Below are positions 52,240 to 61,518 of a DNA stretch of 64,000 bases, in pieces. This DNA comes from Gemmatimonadota bacterium (GTDB lineage Bacteria; Latescibacterota; UBA2968; UBA8231). How positions within the stretch are numbered: position 1 is the stretch's first letter; each line of letters opens with the position of its first letter. Where the stretch lies: the NCBI GenBank assembly GCA_018672475.1, contig JABHFS010000121.1, positions 1-64,000 of the forward strand. The letters are read 5' to 3'. Made by a program: the position numbers and the translations under genes. The notes below the pieces were generated by a model, which did not search any database, had not been told where the DNA came from, and saw only the letters and a list, made by a program, of their open reading frames with translations.

Positions 52240-54009
52240 ATGGCCCTGATAAACCTCCGCAACGCGACCATAGCCTTCGGCGGCCCACCGATCCTCGCCG
52301 ACATCAGCCTGCGCATTGAGCGCGACGAACGCGTCTGCCTCTACGGCCGCAACGGCGAAGGCAAATCTACGCTGTTGAAAATGCTCAACGGCGAGATCGC
52401 GCCCGACTCGGGCGAACTCGCCCGCGCCAACGGCCTGCGCACCGCCTACCTGAACCAGGATACGCCCGCCGACCTCGCAGGCACCGTGCGCAGCATTGTC
52501 GCCGCCGGCGCAAAAGATGCCCCCGGCCACCAAATCGACAGCGCACTCTCCAGGCTGAGCCTCGAAGCCGACGCCAACTTCGATGAGCTTTCCGGCGGCC
52601 TCAAACGCCGCGTGCTCCTGGCCCGCGCCATCGCCGCCGAGCCGGACGTGCTGCTGCTCGACGAACCCACCAACCACCTGGACATTGAGTCGATTACCTA
52701 TCTCGAAGAGTTCCTGCTGCGTTGGAACGGCACCCTGGTCTTCGTCACCCACGACCGCGCCCTGCTGCGCAAACTCGCTACCCGCATCGTCGAGATCGAC
52801 CGCGGCCAGGTCTACTCCTTCGCGGAAAACTACGAAACCTTTCTGCGCCGCCGCGAAGAACGATTCGCCACCGAAGCCGACCAGGCCGCCCTCTTTGACC
52901 ACAGATTATCCGAAGAAGAAGTCTGGATCCGCCAGGGCATCAAGGCGCGCCGCACCCGCAACGAGGGCCGGGTTCGCACGTTAGAGAAAATGCGCGAAGA
53001 GCACCGCAAACGCCGCCAGCGCCAAGGTGTCTCCCGAGTACAAGTACAGGAAGCCGAGCGCTCCGGCGACCTGGTGCTCGAAATCCGCGACCTCGAATTC
53101 GGCTATGCGGAAGAATCACTGGTGCGCGACTTTTCGACGATTATCGGCCGCGGCGACAAGATCGGTATCATCGGCCCCAATGGCGCGGGCAAGACCACGC
53201 TACTGCAACTGATCCTCGGCCAGCTCGAACCCCGCCAAGGCAGCGTGCGACACGGCACCCGGCTCAAGATCGCACGCTTCGACCAACACCGTGAGGCGCT
53301 CAATCTCAAAGAATCGGTCGCCGAGAATATCGCCCCAGGACAAGAGTTTATCGAAATCAACGGCCAACGCCGCCACGTCTACGGCTACTTGCAGGACTTT
53401 CTCTTCACCCCCGAGCGCGCCCGCACTCCCGTCGGCGTGCTATCTGGTGGCGAGCGCAACCGCCTGCTCTTGGCCCGGATCCTCGCCCGGCCGGTCAATT
53501 TGCTGATTCTCGACGAGCCGACCAACGACCTCGACGTCGAAACGCTCGATCTGCTCGAAGAGCAGTTGGTCGCCTACGCCGGCACGCTGATCCTCGTCAG
53601 CCACGACCGCGACTTCCTCGACCACGTGACCACCAGCACTCTGGTCTTCGAAAGCAACGGACAGATCAGCGACTACACCGGCGGCTACAGCGACTGGCGC
53701 CGTTTGCAACAGGCCAACGCAACTCCGCCCAAGGCCTCTAATACATCGGCACAGCACAAGGCCAAAGCGCCCCCACGCAAAGCCAAACTCAGCTTTAACG
53801 ATCGCCGCGAGCTCGAAGGCCTACCCGAACAAATCGAAGACCTAGAAAGCGAGCAGGAAGCATTACACCAGCGCATGGCCGACCCCGCGTTCTACCAGGA
53901 AGGCGCGACCGCGATCAGCACCGCCAAAGAACAACTCGACACACTCGAACAGACCTTGGCGACGGCCTATGCACGCTGGGAGGAACTGGCCCAGCTCGAC
54001 GAGAGCTAA
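52240..54009 (+). CDS. uup: ABC-F family ATP-binding protein (Uup-like)
   Basis: With the ATG at 52240 the protein has 589 residues and begins MALINLRNATIAFGGPPIL, like its relatives. It contains two ABC domains: Walker A GRNGEGKS and GPNGAGKT, signatures ELSGGLKRR and VLSGGERNR, Walker B LLLDEPTNHLD and LILDEPTNDLD. A linker with KMREEHRKRRQRQ lies between them, and a coiled-coil tail (about residues 525-589) is typical of Uup. There is no membrane domain; ABC-F proteins act on ribosomes. No ribosome-binding site is visible between the hairpin and ATG. An in-frame TTG at 52189 would allow a 17-residue longer form translated through the hairpin. Uup is linked to translation quality control; antibiotic resistance is possible but not shown. 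Confidence 0.92.
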   Translation: MALINLRNATIAFGGPPILADISLRIERDERVCLYGRNGEGKSTLLKMLNGEIAPDSGELARANGLRTAYLNQDTPADLAGTVRSIVAAGAKDAPGHQIDSALSRLSLEADANFDELSGGLKRRVLLARAIAAEPDVLLLDEPTNHLDIESITYLEEFLLRWNGTLVFVTHDRALLRKLATRIVEIDRGQVYSFAENYETFLRRREERFATEADQAALFDHRLSEEEVWIRQGIKARRTRNEGRVRTLEKMREEHRKRRQRQGVSRVQVQEAERSGDLVLEIRDLEFGYAEESLVRDFSTIIGRGDKIGIIGPNGAGKTTLLQLILGQLEPRQGSVRHGTRLKIARFDQHREALNLKESVAENIAPGQEFIEINGQRRHVYGYLQDFLFTPERARTPVGVLSGGERNRLLLARILARPVNLLILDEPTNDLDVETLDLLEEQLVAYAGTLILVSHDRDFLDHVTTSTLVFESNGQISDYTGGYSDWRRLQQANATPPKASNTSAQHKAKAPPRKAKLSFNDRRELEGLPEQIEDLESEQEALHQRMADPAFYQEGATAISTAKEQLDTLEQTLATAYARWEELAQLDES

Positions 54010-54139
54010 TTACCAGCCCAGCCCATTCGACCCACCCCCTACATGGCAGAATGACGACTCCGTTGGCAGCCCCATTGCACCGAGCATTGCGTTGACAGCC
54101 GGTCCATTATATGGCATTTTTTGCATAAACAAGTAAAGA

Positions 54140-55549
54140 ATGTCGCCCTTCCACCAAGATTGTGCAGATTCTATGCCCGCTTCCAGACGCCAGTTCCTCA
54201 AAAGTGCCGCCGCCATTTCCCTCGGTTTCTCCGGTCTGTACCACCATATTGCCTGGGCCGCCCCGGGCAATCCCGAAGACCGCTTCGGACCGCTTATAAC
54301 CGACCCCAAGGGCATCCTCGACCTACCCGAGGGGTTCAGTTATAAAATCATCTCAACCGTCGGCGCCCCCATGAACGACGGGCTAAGCGTGCCGGGCAAC
54401 GCCGACGGCATGGCCGCTTTTCCCGGTCCCGAGGGGCGCGTCATTCTGATCCGCAACCACGAGTTGGGCCCTACAGCAAAGGCTGCAAGCGCCTTCGGCG
54501 AAAACAACGAGTGGTTGCACAAGATCCGCAAATCGGATGTATACGACTGGGGACACGGCAAAACCCCGGGGCTCGGCGGTACCAGCACCCTAGTCTACAA
54601 TATGCAAAGAGGCTTAGTCGAAAAAGAGTTTTTGAGTTTGGCCGGCACCACCGTCAACTGCGCCGGGGGACCGACTCCTTGGCATAGCTGGATCACCTGC
54701 GAAGAGAACACAGCACAGATCGACCAAGTCCACCAAAAAGACCACGGCTACAACTTCGAGGTTCCCGCCTCGAGCGAGATCGGCCGTGCCGCACCCATGC
54801 CGCTTAAGGCAATGGGGCGCTTCAAGCACGAGGCCGTCGCTGTCGACCCCCGCACCGGCATCGTCTACGAGACCGAAGACCAGGACGATAGCCTGATCTA
54901 TCGATTTATTCCTGCCGTGCCGGGAAAATTGGCCGAGGGCGGACGCTTGCAAGCCCTCACCATCATCGATCAGCCTAGCCTCGATACGCGCAATTGGGAA
55001 GAGACCCTGGTCTCACCGGGCCAACAACTGGCCGCGCGCTGGATCGACATGGACGAGGTCGATTCGCCCAATGAGGACCTGCGCTACCGCGGCTTCGAGC
55101 GCGGCGCGACACGTTTTGCCCGCGGCGAAGGCATGTGGTACGGCCATGATTCGATCTACTTCGCCTGCACCAGCGGCGGGTCCCTGAAAAAGGGACAGAT
55201 CTTCCGCTACCGGCCCAGCCCCCATGAAGCCACCGCGGACGAGCACAAGGCGCCGGGTACTTTAGAGCTCTTTATCGAGCCCAACGACGGCGACCTCGTC
55301 GACAACGCCGATAACCTCACCGTCTCGCCCTTCGGCGATCTCATCGTCTGCGAGGACGGTGGCGGCGGCAACAACCTGGTCGGCGTTACGCCCGAGGGCC
55401 AGCTCTACCGCTTCGCGCACAACGCCATGAACACCTCTGAGTTCGCCGGAGTGACCTTCTCGCCCGATGGCCAAGTGCTCTTCGTCAATATCCAGCACCC
55501 CGGCAATACTTTCGTCATCTACGGTCCCTGGGACCAACACCGTTCCTAG
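54140..55549 (+). CDS. PhoX-like/DUF839 exported protein
   Basis: A 469-residue DUF839/PhoX-family protein. The N-terminus has a Tat signal, SRRQFLKSAAAISLGFSG, so it is exported folded; an ATG at 54173 (MPASRRQ) is an equally plausible start. Family features: VILIRNHELGPTAKAASAF, AGTTVNCAGGPTPWHSWITC with EENTA, RFKHEAVAVDPRTGIVYETE with DQDDSLIYRF, and FGDLIVCEDGGGGNNLVG. PhoX members are Ca2+/Fe3+ alkaline phosphatases, but the group is heterogeneous and several residues cannot be assigned by eye. Probably a periplasmic or surface phosphatase (inference). Confidence 0.85.
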   Translation: MSPFHQDCADSMPASRRQFLKSAAAISLGFSGLYHHIAWAAPGNPEDRFGPLITDPKGILDLPEGFSYKIISTVGAPMNDGLSVPGNADGMAAFPGPEGRVILIRNHELGPTAKAASAFGENNEWLHKIRKSDVYDWGHGKTPGLGGTSTLVYNMQRGLVEKEFLSLAGTTVNCAGGPTPWHSWITCEENTAQIDQVHQKDHGYNFEVPASSEIGRAAPMPLKAMGRFKHEAVAVDPRTGIVYETEDQDDSLIYRFIPAVPGKLAEGGRLQALTIIDQPSLDTRNWEETLVSPGQQLAARWIDMDEVDSPNEDLRYRGFERGATRFARGEGMWYGHDSIYFACTSGGSLKKGQIFRYRPSPHEATADEHKAPGTLELFIEPNDGDLVDNADNLTVSPFGDLIVCEDGGGGNNLVGVTPEGQLYRFAHNAMNTSEFAGVTFSPDGQVLFVNIQHPGNTFVIYGPWDQHRS

Positions 55550-55597
55550 GCGACACGATGAGCCCGCAATGGCTCGCTTAAAAAGCGAAACCCTTTT

Positions 55598-55797
55598 ATC
55601 GGATCGGGCATGTCGGTGAAGCCTTACCGCGATAGTCGCGCAGCGGATCGACACCGTCATGCCGACCACGCCCCTCCAAGCCCAATAATCGTGCGATGCG
55701 CCAGGGGACACGCCAACGACACATAGAGACAATAACGCCCCGTCACCGCCGGATATTCCGACGACCCGTCCTTTGTCACCCAATCCCTAAAGTGATC
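55598..55797 (-). pseudogene. Glutathionyl-hydroquinone reductase (Ecm4/YqjG-type GST) relic
   Basis: Leftward from about 55794 the frame reads HFRDWVTKDGSSEYPAVTGR then YCLYVSLACPLAHRTIIGLG before a stop. This matches the start of Ecm4/YqjG-type glutathione transferases (FRDWVT..G..FPAE.GRYHLYVSLACPWAHRTLI), with the catalytic CPWAH changed to CPLAH. After a frameshift VVGMTV and VDPLRDYRGK follow, then GFTDMPDP in a third frame. Three frames in 200 bases and no C-terminal half show a dead gene. Between 55550 and 55975 nothing else is seen except the promoter region of the sulfatase. Confidence 0.75.
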
Positions 55798-55975
55798 CTC
55801 TTACCGCTTCAACTCCCCCTCGACCATCTCGTCTCCCACACTATAATCATCATCTGTCATTTTCTCTTCTATGATTTTTTTATTTTGTACAGATAATGAA
55901 AATCACACCCCATTTGACAATGCTCCACTCTTCTCCTATCATCCCCGACCAAATTCCCGCGCAACAGGAGCAGCC

Positions 55976-57313
55976 ATGTCGAGCACACACAAAAACGTCC
56001 TCTTTCTTATCGCCGACGATTGGTCTCGGTTAGCCGCCTGCTACGGCAACGAGGCCGTCAAAACTCCGCGCATCGACGCCTTTGCCCGCGCAGGGGTCGT
56101 CTTCGACAACGCCTTCTGCACATCACCTTCGTGCGCCGTTAGCCGCGCCTGTATTCTCACCGGCCAGCACAGCCACACGCACGGCCAATACGGCCACTGT
56201 CACGGCTTCCAGGGTTTTTCGACGCACGCGCATATGAACTCGACGCCGCACAGTCTGCGCGCCGCCGGCTTCGCCACCGCCTGCATCGGCAAAAAACACG
56301 TCGAACCGACCAGCGTCTACCCCTTCGAATACGAGCCCAACGTCAACTCGCGCAGTCCCGCTGAATTAGCCCAAGCGGCCCGTACCTTCCTCAACGACAA
56401 CACCGACCGCCCCTTCTACCTGCATGTCGGCTTCTCCGACCCGCACCGCGCCGGCCGCGGTTTCGCCAACGACAAAACGTGGCCGGGTGTAACCGAGGTC
56501 CCCTACCGCCCCGAAGATATCGTCGTGCCCGACTTCTTACCCGACATCCCGGAAGTCCGCGCCGACCTCGCCGACTACTATCAAGCCGTCTCGCGTTTCG
56601 ACCACGGCATCGGCCTGCTGCTCGACGTGCTCGACGAATCGGGCCGCGCCGACGAAACCCTGGTCATCGTCACCACCGACCATGCCATGCCCTTCCCCGG
56701 CGCCAAGGCCTCCTTCTTCGACAGCGGCCATCACTGCCCCTTTATCCTGCGCACACCCGATCTCGAAACACCCGGCGTCCACCATCAGGCCCTGATCAAC
56801 TGGACCAATATCCGCCCCACCATCCACGATTGGACCAATGTACCCGCCCCCAAAGACTTGCCCGAACGCTCATTACTGCCCATCCTCGCCGAGCCTGAAG
56901 CCACTGGTTGGGACGAGACTTATTTTTCGCATTGTTTTCACGAGGTCGTCGACTATAACCCCTACCGGGTTCTGCGCGGTCGCCGCTACAAATTCGTCCG
57001 CAATATTGCCTCGGGTCATCAATCGCCCCTGCCCACCGACCTCTTCCGCTCGGTCAGTTGGACGGCGGTGCGCGAGAAAAATGTCCAAAAAATGGGACTG
57101 CGCGAGACCCCGCGCATCCTTAAACGCGAGCCCGAAGAGCTCTACGATATAGAAGTCGACCCAATGGAAACCACGAATCTGATCGGCAACCCGGACCTAG
57201 CCGAGATAGAATCAGCCATGCGTGAAAAACTGCTAACCTTCCGACGGGATACTAAAGACCCGTGGTTGGAAGTAGATTTCCAGGAGGGTCGCATAGACGA
57301 CCCCTCTATATAA
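55976..57313 (+). CDS. Sulfatase
   Basis: The ATG at 55976 follows CAGGAG; codons upstream in the same frame do not look like protein. The 445-residue enzyme begins MSSTHKNVLFLIADDWSRLA with the metal DD pair at 14-15. The modification site reads CAVSR (residues 53-57, followed by ACILTGQ). The third position is Val, outside the classical C-x-P/S/A-x-R, though the environment SPSC-AVSRACILTG is that of heparan N-sulfatase-like proteins. TTDHAMPFPGAK supplies the second metal site and DLFRSVSWTAVREK lies in the C-terminal part. No signal peptide. Substrates of relatives are N- or O-sulfated sugars. Confidence 0.92.
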   Translation: MSSTHKNVLFLIADDWSRLAACYGNEAVKTPRIDAFARAGVVFDNAFCTSPSCAVSRACILTGQHSHTHGQYGHCHGFQGFSTHAHMNSTPHSLRAAGFATACIGKKHVEPTSVYPFEYEPNVNSRSPAELAQAARTFLNDNTDRPFYLHVGFSDPHRAGRGFANDKTWPGVTEVPYRPEDIVVPDFLPDIPEVRADLADYYQAVSRFDHGIGLLLDVLDESGRADETLVIVTTDHAMPFPGAKASFFDSGHHCPFILRTPDLETPGVHHQALINWTNIRPTIHDWTNVPAPKDLPERSLLPILAEPEATGWDETYFSHCFHEVVDYNPYRVLRGRRYKFVRNIASGHQSPLPTDLFRSVSWTAVREKNVQKMGLRETPRILKREPEELYDIEVDPMETTNLIGNPDLAEIESAMREKLLTFRRDTKDPWLEVDFQEGRIDDPSI

Positions 57314-57477
57314 AAGGACAAAGAGAACAATCCCCAACGGCCGCCCTCCCAACTGTAGAACTAACGCAACACCCTTGTTTCGTAGAGGCAACACCCAACG
57401 CGCTGGACATAGTCTGTTCTTCCTATAGATTAGAAGAACGCGATCTCCTGGCACGCATTTAGCAATGCAGTACGAAC

Positions 57478-57867
57478 ATGGACGAAGCACAATACCAAAA
57501 AGGCGTCGAACAATTCGCGCAGATGGTCGGCCGCGAAAAGATCGACGCCCTACGCGAAAAATTCCAAGCACTTTCGCCCGACTTCGAACGCCTCGTCATG
57601 GGCACCATCGGTGGCGAAGTCTGGAACCGCCCCGGCCTCGATCTGCGCACCCGCAGCCTCTGCAGTATCGCCGTACTCGCCGGCTTGGGCCGCATCAACG
57701 CGCTCGAGCTCAATATCCGTATGGCCCTCAATAATGGCGCCAGCAGAGAAGAAATCGTCGAGACCTTTTTCCAAGTCGCCGTCTACGCCGGCTTCGCCGC
57801 CGCCTGGGACGGACTGGCCCGCGCCGATGAGGTCTTTCGCGCCATAGACGCAGAACAAAACGCATGA
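57478..57867 (+). CDS. Carboxymuconolactone decarboxylase family protein
   Basis: A 129-residue helical protein: GGEVWNRPGLDLRTRSLCSI, AVLAGLGRINALELNIRMAL and NNGASREEIVETFFQVAVYA GFAAAWDG match gamma-carboxymuconolactone decarboxylase (PcaC) more closely than AhpD, since the CxxC peroxidase motif is absent. The classical role is decarboxylation of carboxymuconolactone in protocatechuate degradation, but no other pca gene is present, so another substrate is likely. It precedes a decayed aldo/keto reductase. Confidence 0.87.
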   Translation: MDEAQYQKGVEQFAQMVGREKIDALREKFQALSPDFERLVMGTIGGEVWNRPGLDLRTRSLCSIAVLAGLGRINALELNIRMALNNGASREEIVETFFQVAVYAGFAAAWDGLARADEVFRAIDAEQNA

Positions 57868-57892
57868 TGCACAAGCCAAAGGAAAACAAAGC

Positions 57893-58098
57893 ATGCGTCT
57901 GAGAACAATCGGCACCGCGCAAGTTTCCGGTCTCTGCATCGGCGGCAATAAAGCCATCGTGCCCGCCTTCGAGAAGTTGGGCCACGCGATGTGCGAAAAC
58001 GACGTAGCCCTATCGGCGCTTTCCTCAAAGACGACCCCGACATGATCGCGCAGGATGTGCGTTTCTTCGATGAACACGTTGACACGCTACCAACCTAG
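57893..58098 (+). pseudogene. Aldo/keto reductase with a large internal deletion
   Basis: After AAAGGA, an ATG at 57893 opens MRLRTIGTAQVSGLCIGGNK, an aldo/keto reductase start, then jumps to AIVPAFEKLGHAMCENDVAL, which resembles a region near the end of such enzymes. A frameshift near 58005-58015 follows, and the last part GAFLKDDPDMIAQDVRFFDE ends at TAG 58098. The catalytic barrel is missing. A normal gene is about 950-1000 bases; 206 remain. It lies 25 bases after the carboxymuconolactone decarboxylase stop and 12 before recQ. Confidence 0.65.
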
Positions 58099-58110
58099 GA
58101 AAATGGCATA

Positions 58111-60036
58111 GTGAGCCAAAGCCAAGCCATAGACCCAACCTCCGACGCGGAGATCCTATTGCCGAAACCCGACCTCGAAGAAGCACTGGCGAAATTGGGT
58201 TTCGACAGTTTCCTGCCCGGACAACGCGAAGCCGTCGAAACCCTACTCGATACCGGCCGCCTATTGCTTGTCGCGCCCACTGGCGGCGGCAAGAGCCTGA
58301 CCTACCAACTGCCCGCCGCCCTGCTGCCCGGTACCACCTTAGTCGTCTCCCCGCTGATCGCCCTGATGCACGACCAGGTCCAAGCCCTCGAAAAACGCGG
58401 GGTCGCCGCTACTTACTTAGCCTCGACCCTCGACGGCGACGAGCTACGCCGACGCATGCAAGGCATTGCCAATGGCGACTACAAGTTGGTCTACGCCGCG
58501 CCCGAACGCTTGGCCTATCCCGGTTTTCGTTCGCTCTTACAAAAAATAAATTGCCCCCTGGTCGCCGTTGACGAAGCCCACTGCATTAGCGAATGGGGTC
58601 ACGACTTCCGACCCGAGTATTTGCAAATCGGCGACTTGCTACGCAGCCTACCCAATTCTAGATTGCTCGCCTGCACCGCGACGGCAACGCCAGTAGTCCG
58701 CGACGAAATTCTCGAGCGCTTGGGCCTCTCGTCCGATACCCCGCAACTGCTGCGCGGCTTCGCCCGGCCCAACCTAGCGCTCAGAGTCGCCGAGATCAAC
58801 GGCGCGGCCGAGCGCCGCCAGCGCGTCGACACCCTGCTGGCCGAAGCGCTCGGCGCCCCGGACCAAAAGCCGGGCACCGCCATCGTCTACGCACCCACCC
58901 GCAAAATCACCGAAGAAGAAGCCGCCCGGCTGCAAGGCGCCGGCTGGCGCGCGGCGGCCTACCACGCCGGCATGGCGGGCAGCGACCGCGACGAAGTTCT
59001 ACGCAGTTTTATAAACGACGAGTTGCAAGTCGTCGTCGCCACCAACGCCTTCGGCATGGGCATCGACCGCGCCGATGTACGCGCCATCGCCCACCTGGCC
59101 CCGCCCAGTTCGGTCGAAGCCTATTACCAGGAAGTCGGCCGCGCCGGCCGCGATGGCGAGGACGCCTACTGCATGTTATTGGTCTCACCCGGCGATATGG
59201 CGCTGCGCCGCCGCCTGATTGAAGGCGACTCCGATGGTCACACCACCGAACAGACCGTGGTACAGCACAAGTGGAATCTCTTTTTGGAGTTGATGCGCTG
59301 GTGTGAGGGAGGGTCTTGTCGTCACGACGCGATCCTGCGCTACTTCGGCGACGAGGAGGAAACCCTGTCGGGCTGCGGCCGCTGCGACGTCTGCTGCGAA
59401 CTCTCCGGCGGCGAGGCTTCAGACGACGAAGAAACCTCGACCATCGTACGCAAAGCCCTCTGCGCCATCGCGCGTTTGCACGGCCGCTACGGCATACAGA
59501 TGGCGGCCAAGCTATTGCGCGGCACTGAGGACGTGCGCCTGCTGCGCGACGGCCTCGACCAAACTCCAACCTTTGGCTCACTCAAGGAACATTCGGAAAA
59601 GTGGCTTATGCAGCTCTTGCGACGCATGGTCACCGCCGGCTGGGTCGACTTCTTCGGCGGCGAGCGACCGGTTGTTATCCTCACCGAGGAAGGCCGCCAG
59701 GTCATCCACGCCGAGCGCCCCGCGCGCCTCTTGATGCCACCGACGAACACACCGGAATTCCGCGCCAAGCGAACTCGTCCCACGACCCTGGACCCGCGAG
59801 AAGGTTTTGACGAGCGAGCACAGGAGCTTTTCGAGGCACTGCGCCACCACCGTATGGAACTGGCCCGCAAGGAAAACGTACCGCCCTATGTCGTCGCTAG
59901 CGACCGCACCTTGCGCGACATCGCCCTGATGCGGCCGGACAACCTCGAAGAGCTCAAGCTCGCGCACGGCATCGGCCCGGCCAAGGCCGAGAAGTACGGC
60001 GACGGTCTGCTGGCCATCGTACGCCAAACCGCTTGA
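58111..60036 (+). CDS. recQ: ATP-dependent DNA helicase RecQ
   Basis: A 641-residue RecQ starting with GTG. Helicase motifs: Walker A APTGGGKS (K61), VDEAHCISEWGHDFRPEY (DEAH at 154-157), TATATPVV, and the later QEVGRAGRDGEDAYCML. Cysteines for the zinc domain are in EGGSCRHDAILRYFG and SGCGRCDVCCEL. A winged-helix domain follows and an HRDC-like C-terminus (RTLRDIALMRPDNLEELKLA, HGIGPAKAEKYG). It unwinds DNA 3' to 5' in recombination repair. Complete and of normal length. Confidence 0.95.
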   Translation: MSQSQAIDPTSDAEILLPKPDLEEALAKLGFDSFLPGQREAVETLLDTGRLLLVAPTGGGKSLTYQLPAALLPGTTLVVSPLIALMHDQVQALEKRGVAATYLASTLDGDELRRRMQGIANGDYKLVYAAPERLAYPGFRSLLQKINCPLVAVDEAHCISEWGHDFRPEYLQIGDLLRSLPNSRLLACTATATPVVRDEILERLGLSSDTPQLLRGFARPNLALRVAEINGAAERRQRVDTLLAEALGAPDQKPGTAIVYAPTRKITEEEAARLQGAGWRAAAYHAGMAGSDRDEVLRSFINDELQVVVATNAFGMGIDRADVRAIAHLAPPSSVEAYYQEVGRAGRDGEDAYCMLLVSPGDMALRRRLIEGDSDGHTTEQTVVQHKWNLFLELMRWCEGGSCRHDAILRYFGDEEETLSGCGRCDVCCELSGGEASDDEETSTIVRKALCAIARLHGRYGIQMAAKLLRGTEDVRLLRDGLDQTPTFGSLKEHSEKWLMQLLRRMVTAGWVDFFGGERPVVILTEEGRQVIHAERPARLLMPPTNTPEFRAKRTRPTTLDPREGFDERAQELFEALRHHRMELARKENVPPYVVASDRTLRDIALMRPDNLEELKLAHGIGPAKAEKYGDGLLAIVRQTA

Positions 60037-60098
60037 ACTAGCTTTCCGCAACACCCCTTGCCATCTTCCTACGACCGAGTTTATTCGGGGAAACGACT

Positions 60099-61070
60099 AT
60101 GCAAAAAATACGCTGGGGTATAATCGGCTGCGGTGATGTCACCGAAAAAAAAAGCGGCCCGGCCTTCTACAAAATCAACGACTCTGAACTGGTAGCCGTC
60201 ATGCGCCGCGACCCGGACAAGGCCCGCGACTACGCCGAGCGCCACAATGTGCCTAAGTGGTACGACCAGGCCGACGCGCTGATCGCCGCCGCTGATGTCG
60301 ACGCCGTCTATATCGCCACCCCGCCCGATTCGCACGCCGATTACACGGCGCAAGTCGCCCGCGCCGGAAAGCCCGTCTATGTCGAAAAACCAATGGCCCG
60401 CAACCACGCCGAATGCCAGGACATGGTCGACGCCTGCCAGGCCGCAAATGTGCCGCTCTTCGTCGCCTATTATCGCCGCGCCCTGCCCGGTTTCCTCAAG
60501 GTCAAATCGCTGGTCGAAGAAGGCGCCATCGGCGCGGTCCGTTTCGTCTCGATCACCCTGTGCAAACCCGCGACCGAAGATCCCGACAACCCGCCTTGGC
60601 GCGTCATGCCGGAGGTCTCGGGCGGCGGCCACTTCTTCGACTTGGCCTCGCACCAACTCGACTACCTCGACTATCTATTAGGCCCCATCGCCAGCGCATC
60701 GGGACACACTCGCAACCAAGCTGGGCTCTACGCTGCCGAAGATGCCGTCGCCGCCAGCTTCGCCTTTGAATCGGGCGTACTCGGCAACGGCACCTGGTCC
60801 TTCGCCGCCGACCGTCGCCAAGACCGAATCGAACTGATCGGCGATAAGGGCCATATCGCCTTCTCCACCTTCGATTTCACACCCGTCGAGCTGACGAGGG
60901 CCACCGGGACCGAGGCCTTTGATTATCCCGCCCCCGAACACGTGCAACAACCCCTGGTACAAACCATCGTCAACACCCTCTTGAACCGAGGCGAATGCCC
61001 CAGCACCGGCACAAGCGCCGCCCGCACCAGCCGGATCATAGACCTGATCGTACACGCTAATGTCGCCTGA
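60099..61070 (+). CDS. Gfo/Idh/MocA-family NAD(P)-dependent oxidoreductase
   Basis: A 323-residue oxidoreductase: Rossmann motif WGIIGCGDVTEKKSGPAF, then VYIATPPDSHADYTAQVARA and YVEKPMARN (EKP). A segment GGGHFFDLASHQLDYLDYLL includes the active-site Asp-x-x-x-His. Substrate not identifiable; likely a sugar or polyol. The start follows TTCGGGGAAACG. It overlaps the SRPBCC gene by 11 bases, so the pair are translated together. Confidence 0.92.
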   Translation: MQKIRWGIIGCGDVTEKKSGPAFYKINDSELVAVMRRDPDKARDYAERHNVPKWYDQADALIAAADVDAVYIATPPDSHADYTAQVARAGKPVYVEKPMARNHAECQDMVDACQAANVPLFVAYYRRALPGFLKVKSLVEEGAIGAVRFVSITLCKPATEDPDNPPWRVMPEVSGGGHFFDLASHQLDYLDYLLGPIASASGHTRNQAGLYAAEDAVAASFAFESGVLGNGTWSFAADRRQDRIELIGDKGHIAFSTFDFTPVELTRATGTEAFDYPAPEHVQQPLVQTIVNTLLNRGECPSTGTSAARTSRIIDLIVHANVA

Positions 61071-61518
61071 ACCCCACATTTTCACCACAACGATGACTCT
61101 ACCGCTCGCACGCGAGCAAGTATTCGCCTTCTTCGCCGAGGCACAAAACCTCGAACGCATCACCCCACCGGAATTGGGCTTCCGCATCGCCAACCCCACC
61201 CCCGTCGATATCGCCACAGGCACGCAAATCGATTATCACCTAAGCCTCTTCGGCCTGCCCTTCACCTGGCGTTCGCTGATCTCGCACTGGAATCCTCCGC
61301 ACACCTTCGTCGACGAACAGCTCAAAGGCCCCTACAACCTCTGGCACCACACCCACACCTTCGAGGCAACCGACAAAGGCACCGTAATCAGCGATCGCGT
61401 GCTCTACCGCCTGCCGCTATGGCCCCTCGGCGAAATTGTCCTGCCCCTGATCAAACTCCAGCTCAAACGCATTTTCTCCTACCGCCAAAAAGCGATCCAC
61501 ACCCTGTTGCTCTGCTAA
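61060..61518 (+). CDS. SRPBCC-family protein (cyclase/dehydrase or coenzyme Q-binding type)
   Basis: A 152-residue protein overlapping the end of the Gfo/Idh/MocA gene. It opens TTTMTLPLAREQVFAFFAEA, with QNLERITPPELGFRI, IDYHLSLFGLPFTWRSLISH and VLYRLPLWPLGEI: the polyketide-cyclase/START-like SRPBCC pattern. Relatives of this kind are often fused to TIGR01777-type epimerases. It probably binds a hydrophobic molecule. There is a hydrophobic segment near the end (GEIVLPLIKLQLKRIF) but no clear membrane anchor. Confidence 0.85.
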   Translation: MSPEPHIFTTTMTLPLAREQVFAFFAEAQNLERITPPELGFRIANPTPVDIATGTQIDYHLSLFGLPFTWRSLISHWNPPHTFVDEQLKGPYNLWHHTHTFEATDKGTVISDRVLYRLPLWPLGEIVLPLIKLQLKRIFSYRQKAIHTLLLC

